Source of the DNA: Paenochrobactrum glaciei
GTDB taxonomy: Bacteria; Pseudomonadota; Alphaproteobacteria; Rhizobiales; Rhizobiaceae
Assembly (NCBI RefSeq): GCF_039522165.1
Contig: NZ_BAAADE010000002.1
Coordinates: 558,001-622,000 of the forward strand
Length of the DNA: 64,000 nt
Direction of reading: 5' to 3'
Shown here: positions 57,321-64,000 of the stretch, piece by piece
Numbering within the stretch: the stretch's first letter is position 1
Layout: every line of letters begins with the position of its first letter
Made by a program: the position numbers and the translations under genes
Notes under the pieces: model-generated
What the model saw: only the letters and a program-made list of their open reading frames with translations
What the model was told of the DNA's origin: nothing
Database searches by the model: none

Positions 57321-59009
57321 ATGAGTCATATTGATGAGAATCCTGCCATGTTGCGTATAGCCATTGCACAGCTCAATCCTGTTATGGGTGATATTGCCGG
57401 AAATCTGGCAAAAGCCCGCGCGGCGCGTGCGCAAGCCGCGAAAAGCGGCGCTGATCTTGTGCTGTTTACGGAAATGTTCATCAGCGGCTATTCGCCTGAA
57501 GATCTGGTGTTGCGTCCAAGTTTTGTTGCCGCTTGCGAGCTGGCGATAAAAGAGCTTGCTGCTGATACTGCAGATCAAGGGGCAGGTGTCGTTATCGGCA
57601 CCCCGCTTTTGCGCGATGGTAAGCTTTATAACGCTGTTGTCGTTCTTGATGGCGGTGCGGTGCTAGCCGAACGCTTCAAGGTTGATTTGCCAAATTACGG
57701 TGAGTTTGACGAAAAGCGTGTTTTTGCCAGTGGTGACTTGCCGGGGCCGGTTAATTTTCGCGGTGTACGGCTTGGTATTCCGATTTGTGAAGATATTTGG
57801 GGCGATCTCGGCGTGGCCGAGACATTGGCTGAAAGCGGCGCAGAATTGCTGTTGGTGCCCAATGGTTCGCCATATCAGCGTGATAAATTAGATCTGCGTC
57901 ATCAGGTTGTTTTACGACAGGTGATCGAAACCGGTCTGCCGCTGATTTATGCCAATCAGCTGGGCGGGCAGGATGAGCTTGTCTATGATGGCGGCTCGTT
58001 CATCTTTAATGCTGATCGTTCCCTTGCATTGCAAATGCCGCAGTTTAAAGAGGAAATCGCGGTGACTGAATGGTCGCGGGGCGAAGATGGCTGGCATTGC
58101 GCACAAAGTGACATTGCAACGCTGCCGCAAGATTTAGAAGCGGATTACACCGCCTGCATGTTGGGTTTGCGTGATTACGTCAATAAAAACGGCTTTAAGG
58201 ATGTGATCCTCGGGCTTTCGGGCGGGGTGGATTCTGCCATTTGCGCAGCGATTGCTGTTGATGCACTTGGCGCTGAGCGTGTGCGCGGCATCATGCTTCC
58301 TTATCGTTATACCACGGAAGAATCCTTAAAAGACGCAGCCGATTGCGCTAAGGTGCTGGGCTGCCGCTATGATATCGTGCCGATTGCCGAGCCGGTTGAA
58401 GGCTTTTTGAGTGCATTGTCACCGCTCTTTGCCGGAACACAAAGCGATGTCACGGAGGAAAATCTGCAAAGCCGTGCGCGCGGCACCATATTGATGGCGC
58501 TTTCCAACAAATTTGGCTCAATGGTGATGACCACCGGCAATAAGTCAGAAATGGCTGTTGGTTACGCCACCCTTTATGGTGACATGAATGGCGGTTTTAA
58601 TCCGATCAAGGATGTTTATAAAACCCGTGTCTATGCGCTGTGTGAGTGGCGCAACAAACATGTGCCTGCCACATCACTGGGGCATGCAGGTGAGGTGATA
58701 CCGGTCAATATCATCACCAAAGTGCCGACTGCGGAACTGCGTGAAAACCAAACCGATCAAGACAGCCTGCCGCCATATCCGGAACTGGATGATATGCTGC
58801 AATGTCTCGTTGAAGGTGACATGAGTGTCAGCGAAATTGCGGCTCGCGGGCATGATGCGGCAGTGGTCAAGCGCATTGAGCATTTGGTGTATATTGCGGA
58901 ATATAAGCGCCGGCAATCTGCACCGGGGGTAAAGATTACCTCGAAGAATTTTGGTCGTGATCGGCGTTATCCGATTACCAATCGCTATAGAGACGTTTTA
59001 GAAAAGTAA
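57321..59009 (+). CDS. nadE: NAD+ synthase, glutamine-hydrolysing
   Basis: NadE converts nicotinate adenine dinucleotide to NAD with glutamine as nitrogen donor. The 562-residue protein has an N-terminal nitrilase-type glutaminase with Glu (FTEMFISGYSPEDL), Lys (RFKVDLPNYGEFDEKRVF) and Cys (IPICEDIWGD), and a C-terminal synthetase with the PP-loop LGLSGGVDSAICAAIA (about 295-310), MTTGNKSEMAVGYATLYGD and FNPIKDVYKT. MSHIDENPAMLRIA starts the frame; ATG 57348 (MLRIAIAQ) is an alternative start. gltX begins five bases after the stop, so the two are cotranscribed. Confidence 0.95.
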   Translation: MSHIDENPAMLRIAIAQLNPVMGDIAGNLAKARAARAQAAKSGADLVLFTEMFISGYSPEDLVLRPSFVAACELAIKELAADTADQGAGVVIGTPLLRDGKLYNAVVVLDGGAVLAERFKVDLPNYGEFDEKRVFASGDLPGPVNFRGVRLGIPICEDIWGDLGVAETLAESGAELLLVPNGSPYQRDKLDLRHQVVLRQVIETGLPLIYANQLGGQDELVYDGGSFIFNADRSLALQMPQFKEEIAVTEWSRGEDGWHCAQSDIATLPQDLEADYTACMLGLRDYVNKNGFKDVILGLSGGVDSAICAAIAVDALGAERVRGIMLPYRYTTEESLKDAADCAKVLGCRYDIVPIAEPVEGFLSALSPLFAGTQSDVTEENLQSRARGTILMALSNKFGSMVMTTGNKSEMAVGYATLYGDMNGGFNPIKDVYKTRVYALCEWRNKHVPATSLGHAGEVIPVNIITKVPTAELRENQTDQDSLPPYPELDDMLQCLVEGDMSVSEIAARGHDAAVVKRIEHLVYIAEYKRRQSAPGVKITSKNFGRDRRYPITNRYRDVLEK

Positions 59010-59014
59010 ATTAA

Positions 59015-60388
59015 ATGACTGTTACAGTGCGTTTTGCTCCGTCGCCGACGGGCTATATTCATATCGGAAATACGCGTCCTGCTTTGTTTAACTGGTTGTT
59101 TGCCCTGAAAAACGGCGGCAATTATGTTTTGCGTTATGACGACACCGACGTTGAGCGCTCCAAACAAGAATATTCGGAGGCAATCGCTATTGATCTTGAT
59201 TGGCTGGGCATCAAGCCTTCACGCGTAGAATATCAGTCAAAGCGTTTTGATGTTTATCAGCGTGCAGTCGATAAATTAAAAGAAGCTGGACTTCTTTATG
59301 CTTGTTATGAAACAGCGGAAGAGCTGGAGCGTCGCCGTAAAATTCGCCTTACACGCCGCATGCCGCCTGTTTATGGCCGTGAAGCGTTGAAATTGACTGA
59401 AGAAGAAAAAGCCGCTTTTGAAGCTGAAGGCCGCAAGCCGCATTGGCGTTTCCTGCTGCCAAATTTTGCCGAAAATCCATTTGAAACCCAGCGCACGGAA
59501 GTGCATTGGGATGATTTGGTGCGCGGGCCTCAAACTGTTGATCTGGCTTCGATGTCTGATCCGGTGCTGGTGCGTGAAGACGGAACCTATCTCTATACGC
59601 TGCCATCTGTTGTTGATGATATTGATATGGGCATCACCCATATTATTCGCGGTGATGACCATGTCACCAATACCGGTGTGCAGATTGCGATTTTTGAAGC
59701 ACTTGGCGCTAAGCCGCCGGTGTTTGGTCACCATAATTTGCTGACCACCGTATCGGGCGAAGGTTTGTCGAAGCGCAGCGGTGCATTGTCAATCGGCAGT
59801 CTGCGTGACAGCGGCTATGAGCCAATGGCGGTGGCTTCCTTGGCGGTGTTGATCGGTACATCTGAAAATGTGGTGCCTGTTGCAACAATGGCCGAGCTTG
59901 CGACAAAGGTTGATGCAGCTGCAACATCCAAATCCTCGGCAAAATTTGATCCGTCTGATCTGGATGCTTTAAATCGCGCTTTGATCCATCAATACACTTA
60001 CGCCGATGTTGCTGATCGTTTGGCAGCGATGGGCATTGAAGGTGAGCAGGCAGAAAGCTTCTGGCTGCTTGTGCGTGGTAATCTTGAGCGCGTTGCCGAT
60101 GCGGCTCTCTGGTGGCCGGTCGTGTTTGGTGATCTCAATGGCAAGCCTGAACTCTCCGATGAAGATCGTGATTTTGTGCGCGCGGCGTTTGAACTTTTGC
60201 CAGCTGAGCCATGGGACAACACCACATGGAAAACCTGGACAAAACAAGTGCAGGCTGAAACAGGACGCAAAGGCAAAACATTGTTCATGCCTCTGCGTCA
60301 GGTGCTGACACTTAAGGATTCGGGTCCTGAACTGGCAGAGCTGTTACCGCTGCTTGGCCGGGAAAGAACCCTGAGCCGATTACCCTGA
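59015..60388 (+). CDS. gltX: Glutamyl-tRNA synthetase
   Basis: GluRS charges tRNA-Glu (and possibly tRNA-Gln in organisms using GatCAB). The 457-residue class I enzyme has the HIGH motif as HIGN (PSPTGYIHIGNTRPALFNW, about 9-27) and the KMSKS motif as GLSKRSGALS (about 249-258), and RYDDTDVERSKQEY. There is no zinc-finger cysteine set. Many alphaproteobacteria have two GltX copies; this looks like the shorter discriminating or non-discriminating paralogue, which cannot be decided here. The last 77 bases overlap, antisense, the 3' end of the lipoprotein gene. Confidence 0.94.
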   Translation: MTVTVRFAPSPTGYIHIGNTRPALFNWLFALKNGGNYVLRYDDTDVERSKQEYSEAIAIDLDWLGIKPSRVEYQSKRFDVYQRAVDKLKEAGLLYACYETAEELERRRKIRLTRRMPPVYGREALKLTEEEKAAFEAEGRKPHWRFLLPNFAENPFETQRTEVHWDDLVRGPQTVDLASMSDPVLVREDGTYLYTLPSVVDDIDMGITHIIRGDDHVTNTGVQIAIFEALGAKPPVFGHHNLLTTVSGEGLSKRSGALSIGSLRDSGYEPMAVASLAVLIGTSENVVPVATMAELATKVDAAATSKSSAKFDPSDLDALNRALIHQYTYADVADRLAAMGIEGEQAESFWLLVRGNLERVADAALWWPVVFGDLNGKPELSDEDRDFVRAAFELLPAEPWDNTTWKTWTKQVQAETGRKGKTLFMPLRQVLTLKDSGPELAELLPLLGRERTLSRLP

Positions 60389-61121
60389 TCTTCGGATTTG
60401 GCTGATAGGGGCGTTCTGCCCCTGTCGCCACAGCTTTAGGATTTTGTGCAGCAGGCGCGAAATCCGTTTTTTGTATTTCTGTTTCCTGTTTTTTATTCAG
60501 GCTTTCCGGCGTAATTTCATGTGTGATTTTCACTGATGCCGGCGGCGTATAAACTTGATATTCCGCATCTTCCAATGGGTGTCGCATTAGCTTTTCAGGT
60601 GGCGCTTTGCTTTGTGCTGCTGACACTGCTTGTGTTTGCCGCTTGCTTTTGGTTTGCTGGCTTTTGAGCGTGATTTTCTCTCTTTGCCTTTTCGTTTTCA
60701 GCTTAGATGTCGGGTTGCTGAGAATAGCACAACCATTTGGCGACAATGACGGATGTTCAATCACGGCACCATGAATGACAGTCTGATAGATCGATGATTG
60801 ATGGTGCAGGGCGCTGATTTCAGCTTCGATAGTTTGTGCCTTGGCTAAACTGTTTTTACAAATTTTTGAAAAGTGATCTGCTGTCAAAAATGGCGATCGG
60901 CAATTGTGAATGTGTAATGATTGTTGCACTTGAATAAGTGCCTGACGTTTTTGAATGATTTGATAATTTAACTGATTGGTTTCTTTTATCAGAATGTTCT
61001 TTTGAGTGGCTGTGCAACTGTTGATGCGGGTGGTTTGTGAGCAACCAGCTAAAAACATACTTATCGTGAAAAATATAAAAATAATAAAAAAGCGTACTGA
61101 AAGTCGTGAAGTATATTGCAC
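60312..61121 (-). CDS. Putative lipoprotein of unknown function
   Basis: A 269-residue predicted lipoprotein: MQYTSRLSVRFF, then a hydrophobic stretch ending in the lipobox LAGC (Cys27). After it comes a helical/coiled-coil-like part rich in Gln, Lys and Ile (about 40-110; several Cys), then a long basic low-complexity segment (KTKRQREKITLKSQQTKSKRQ, abridged as K/R/Q/T-rich, about 138-170) and a Pro-rich tail. No domain recognised; composition (many Lys, Ser, Gln; AT-rich codons) differs from its neighbours, which may mean fast evolution or transfer. It overlaps gltX by 77 bases tail to tail, which is long for two real genes; the lipobox and full signal peptide argue that it is nonetheless expressed. 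Confidence 0.6.
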   Translation of the reverse strand: MQYTSRLSVRFFIIFIFFTISMFLAGCSQTTRINSCTATQKNILIKETNQLNYQIIQKRQALIQVQQSLHIHNCRSPFLTADHFSKICKNSLAKAQTIEAEISALHHQSSIYQTVIHGAVIEHPSLSPNGCAILSNPTSKLKTKRQREKITLKSQQTKSKRQTQAVSAAQSKAPPEKLMRHPLEDAEYQVYTPPASVKITHEITPESLNKKQETEIQKTDFAPAAQNPKAVATGAERPYQPNPKIRVIGSGFFPGQAAVTALPVQDPNP

Positions 61122-61191
61122 GTCGATATTCCCCCAGAACGATGAACGAAATCTGGGGGAATATTTGCATAGTATAGTTAATCAACTACTA

Positions 61192-61212
61192 ATAGTTGTA
61201 TTTTACAACTAT
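61192..61212 (-). terminator. Hairpin immediately after maeB
   Basis: ATAGTTGT / ACAACTAT with a five-base loop, four bases beyond the maeB stop on the minus strand. No proper U-tract follows, so it may be an mRNA 3'-end structure rather than a strong terminator. Confidence 0.45.
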
Positions 61213-61216
61213 AGGT

Positions 61217-63520
61217 TTATTTTTGTGCGGCGCGCTGGGATGCCTCAACAACAGCAAGAGCTGTCATATTGACGATACCGCGTGAGGTGACCGATGGTGT
61301 CAGAATATGCGCCGGACGTGCCGCACCGAGCAGGATCGGGCCGACATGCAGAGCATCTGTCATCATCTTCACCACGTTCATGGTGATGTTGGCTGCATCC
61401 AAATTCGGGAATACCAATAAGTTGGCTTCGCCTTTCAGGCGTGAATTCGGGAAGACGCGATCACGCTGAATTTGCGACAGAGCCGCATCACCGTGCATTT
61501 CACCATCCACTTCGAGTTCCGGTGAAATCTGTTGCAGGATGTTGCAGGCTTTACGCATTTTCGCAGCACTTTCGGAATCGCGTGAGCCGAAGTTGGAATG
61601 CGAAAGCAGGGCAGCTTTTGGCTCAATGCCAAAGCGGCGGATTTCTTTTGCAGCCAAAATGGTCATTTCGGCGATTTCTTCTGCGGTCGGATCAATGTTC
61701 ACATAAGTGTCAGTGAAGAACAAAGTCTGGCGCGGGGAAATCAGCAGGCTGAGTGTGGAGAGATCACGCAATGGTGCCTCAACGCCCAAAATCTGTTTCA
61801 CCAGTGTCAGCTGGCGTTCAAAACGACCTTCCAAGCCACAAATCAGTGCATCTGCTTCATCACGCACGACTGCCAAGGCGGCAATCACGGTCGGGTTGGT
61901 GCGAACCAGTGCGCGTGCGGCTTCCGGTGTAATACCCTGACGACCAGTCAGCTTGTGCATCAGGTCAACATAGTCACGATAGCGCGGATCATCTTCCGGA
62001 TTGATGATTTCAAAATCAACACCCGGACGGATTTTCAGTGCAAAGCGCTTCAGACGTGCTTCAATGACGCTTGGGCGACCAATCAGCGTTGGGATGGCAA
62101 TGCCTTCTTCCAGCACAACCTGTGCTGCACGAAGTACGCGCTCATCTTCACCATTGGCATAGATCACGCGCTTTTTGCTGGCTGAACGGGACGCAGCAAA
62201 GACAGGCTTCATGATCAGGCCGGAGCGGAAGACATAACGGTTGAGCTTATCGATATAAGCTTCCATATCTTCAATCGGACGGGTGGCAACACCGGTTTCC
62301 ATCGCAGCTTTTGCAACAGCCGGTGCAATACGCAGGATGAGGCGCGGATCAAATGGCGATGGAATAATATAGTCAGGGCCGAAGCTTGGTGTGTCGCCCG
62401 GATAGGCTTTCGCCGCTACATCGGACACTTCTTCGCGTGCCAGACCAGCAATCGCCATCACGGTTGCCATCTTCATTTCTTCATTGATGGCCGTTGCGCC
62501 AACATCCAATGCACCGCGGAAGATGTAAGGGAAGCAAAGAACGTTGTTAACCTGATTTGGATAGTCGGAGCGGCCGGTGCAGATAATGGCATCTTCTCGC
62601 ACAGCGCGGGCAGCTTCCGGCATAATTTCCGGTGTCGGGTTGGCAAGCGCCATAATGAGCGGGTTTGGCGCCATTTGGCTGAGAAGTTCAGGCTTCAAAA
62701 CACCTGCGGCTGAAAGGCCAAGGAATACGTCAGCGCCACCAATCACATCGGCAAGCGAGCGATGGTCGGTTTTTTGTGCGTAAACGGCTTTCCAGCGATC
62801 CATCAACGTGTTGCGGCCTTCATAAACGAGACCGTCAATATCATTGACCCAGATATTTTCACGCTTTGCGCCCATGGAAACCAGAAGGTTAAGGCAGGCA
62901 ATCGCGGCAGCACCGGCACCGGATGTGACGATTTTAACATCACTCAGCTTTTTACCGGCAAGTTCCAGACCATTCATCACAGCCGCAGCAACGATAATTG
63001 CGGTGCCGTGCTGGTCATCATGGAAAACCGGAATATTCATTTTTTCACGAAGCTGTTCTTCAACTTCGAAACATTCCGGTGCTTTGATGTCTTCAAGATT
63101 GATGCCGCCGAAGGTCGGCTCCAATGCGCTGATCGTATCAACCATCTGATTGACTTTAAGCGCATCGATTTCGATATCGAATACATCAATATCAGCAAAT
63201 TTTTTGAAGAGAACCGCTTTACCTTCCATCACTGGTTTGGAAGCAAGTGGCCCGATATTTCCAAGACCTAAAACCGCAGTACCGTTGGAGATAACCGCCA
63301 CGAGATTGGCGCGAGCAGTAAAGTCGGCAGCCAGTGACGGGTCTTCCTGAATGGCGATACAAGGCGCTGCAACACCTGGCGAGTAAGCGAGCGCAAGGTC
63401 ACGCTGGTTGCCTAAAGGTTTTGTTGCCTGAATTTCCAGCTTGCCCGGCTTAGGGTAGCGGTGGAAATAAAGTGCTGCTTCGTCGAAATCTGAACGGCCC
63501 GTTGGGGTTTTAGTCGTCAT
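61217..63520 (-). CDS. maeB: NADP-dependent malic enzyme with phosphotransacetylase-like domain
   Basis: MaeB decarboxylates malate to pyruvate with NADP, supplying NADPH and pyruvate during growth on organic acids. The 767-residue protein is the two-domain form: an N-terminal malic-enzyme part with YSPGVAAPC, GLGNIGPLASKPVMEGK and the signature FHDDQHGTAIIVAAA (166-180), GAGAAAIACLNLLVSMGA for NADP; and a C-terminal phosphotransacetylase-like part (about 440-767) that binds acetyl-CoA as an allosteric module but is usually not catalytic. Full length. In related genomes mutS lies next to it; the DNA beyond the window may hold that gene (inference). Confidence 0.95.
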   Translation of the reverse strand: MTTKTPTGRSDFDEAALYFHRYPKPGKLEIQATKPLGNQRDLALAYSPGVAAPCIAIQEDPSLAADFTARANLVAVISNGTAVLGLGNIGPLASKPVMEGKAVLFKKFADIDVFDIEIDALKVNQMVDTISALEPTFGGINLEDIKAPECFEVEEQLREKMNIPVFHDDQHGTAIIVAAAVMNGLELAGKKLSDVKIVTSGAGAAAIACLNLLVSMGAKRENIWVNDIDGLVYEGRNTLMDRWKAVYAQKTDHRSLADVIGGADVFLGLSAAGVLKPELLSQMAPNPLIMALANPTPEIMPEAARAVREDAIICTGRSDYPNQVNNVLCFPYIFRGALDVGATAINEEMKMATVMAIAGLAREEVSDVAAKAYPGDTPSFGPDYIIPSPFDPRLILRIAPAVAKAAMETGVATRPIEDMEAYIDKLNRYVFRSGLIMKPVFAASRSASKKRVIYANGEDERVLRAAQVVLEEGIAIPTLIGRPSVIEARLKRFALKIRPGVDFEIINPEDDPRYRDYVDLMHKLTGRQGITPEAARALVRTNPTVIAALAVVRDEADALICGLEGRFERQLTLVKQILGVEAPLRDLSTLSLLISPRQTLFFTDTYVNIDPTAEEIAEMTILAAKEIRRFGIEPKAALLSHSNFGSRDSESAAKMRKACNILQQISPELEVDGEMHGDAALSQIQRDRVFPNSRLKGEANLLVFPNLDAANITMNVVKMMTDALHVGPILLGAARPAHILTPSVTSRGIVNMTALAVVEASQRAAQK

Positions 63521-64000
63521 GTTCGTCTCGCTTTCATAATATTACTCTGGCAGCTATCCCGTTTCATATGCGTGGTCTGAAACTGACCGGGATCCGCTTT
63601 CTGCCTCGACGGTTTTTCCTCAATGACGGTCAAGGCAATATATCAGGGATTGCATGTGTGATTAGAGCCAGAATTGATAATCACCTTTAACGAATATTCA
63701 TGTCACTTAAAGGTGATGATTTGTCGCCCAGTTGCGCGCGCCCTTTTGGCAAACACATATGAAGATATGTGTCCGGCTTATGATATGACGCAGACGGTGG
63801 CATCAGGAGTGCTCCGGTATTATTTGTAAAGTTCCACATCATGCAATAAAGCTTAAATCAGCATGCAGCAAGCATTGAGAGGTTATAATCATATCTTTAT
63901 TGTAGGATTATCGTCGCTCCTATGACAGCCTTTTACTGTTATGCTAAATATGCATAAGAGATCAGTTGTATCTTGATCAAAATAACGCCAATTTTAAGCC
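63521..64000. promoter_or_regulatory. Upstream region of maeB to the window end
   Basis: 480 bases without a supported ORF. Structures: a perfect 11-base inverted repeat ATCACCTTTAA / TTAAAGGTGAT (63680-63690 and 63707-63717), and a hairpin ACACATAT-GAAG-ATATGTGT (63753-63772). These may be operators for maeB or for a divergent gene beyond the window. Confidence 0.5.

Noticed and set aside
1..64000. CRISPR arrays, insertion sequences, integrases, phage or toxin-antitoxin operons
   Set aside because: No regularly spaced direct repeats, no transposase or integrase-like frames and no recognisable toxin-antitoxin pair were seen; the window is core chromosome.

Overview
The window is ordinary chromosomal DNA of an alphaproteobacterium of the order Rhizobiales, most likely the family Brucellaceae (Brucella/Ochrobactrum/Pseudochrobactrum type). 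This is inferred from gene content and order: gyrA-coaD-two cyclophilins-queA-tgt; proS-lolC-lolD-dnaE; the acpXL...lpxXL cluster for the very-long-chain fatty acid of rhizobial lipid A; a B12-dependent ribonucleotide reductase; a class II DAHP synthase; a single-chain malic enzyme with a phosphotransacetylase-like tail; and a short ProRS without an editing insert. By eye the base composition is near 50 % GC, lower than classical Brucella. I see no insertion sequence, integrase, phage gene, CRISPR array or rRNA operon. The single RNA gene recognised is a tRNA-Leu(GAG).

Layout. 1-6 kb: end of gyrA, a tiny membrane-protein ORF on the other strand, coaD, exported and cytosolic cyclophilins, and the queuosine pair queA-tgt. 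6.3-10.6 kb: a two-gene RND efflux unit. 10.7-15.1 kb: a flavin-dependent monooxygenase, then a LysR regulator divergent from glutaryl-CoA dehydrogenase and a family III CoA-transferase (lysine/glutarate breakdown), with a clear palindromic operator. 15-19 kb (minus): a small acidic protein, an exported MTA/SAH-type nucleosidase, purB and rpe. 19-23.9 kb (minus): the lipid A very-long-chain acyl cluster acpXL-fabF2XL-fabF1XL-adh-lpxXL. 24.3-28.5 kb: kdgK, a 2H phosphoesterase with phnM, and dusA. 28.5-34.2 kb: an aspartic protease, a DUF1289 protein, cobS, cobT, an Lrp regulator, a UDG-like protein, a nuclease and bluB. 34.3-37 kb: tRNA-Leu, hisI, folE, an IscU-like protein and yidD. 37.1-46.8 kb: thrS, proS-lolC-lolD and dnaE. 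46.9-52.3 kb: ilvA and nrdJ. 53-63.5 kb: a Nudix hydrolase, gor, aroG, dgkA, nadE, gltX, a lipoprotein and maeB.

How genes work together. BluB, CobT and CobS build and attach the lower ligand of cobalamin, and NrdJ consumes adenosylcobalamin; no B12-box riboswitch was seen near any of them. FabF1XL keeps the Cys-His-His triad, while its partner FabF2XL has lost the cysteine and one histidine and resembles a chain-length factor. QueA and Tgt act in queuosine formation, and Tgt here has an eroded zinc-cysteine motif.

I did not find a wholly new multi-gene system. The points most worth a second look are the FabF2XL pseudo-enzyme, the eroded Tgt zinc site, the long G-U-only hairpin after thrS, a probable attenuator leader before aroG, related palindromic repeats flanking ilvA, the LysR operator on its own start codon, the complex nrdJ upstream region, and two very small membrane-protein ORFs.
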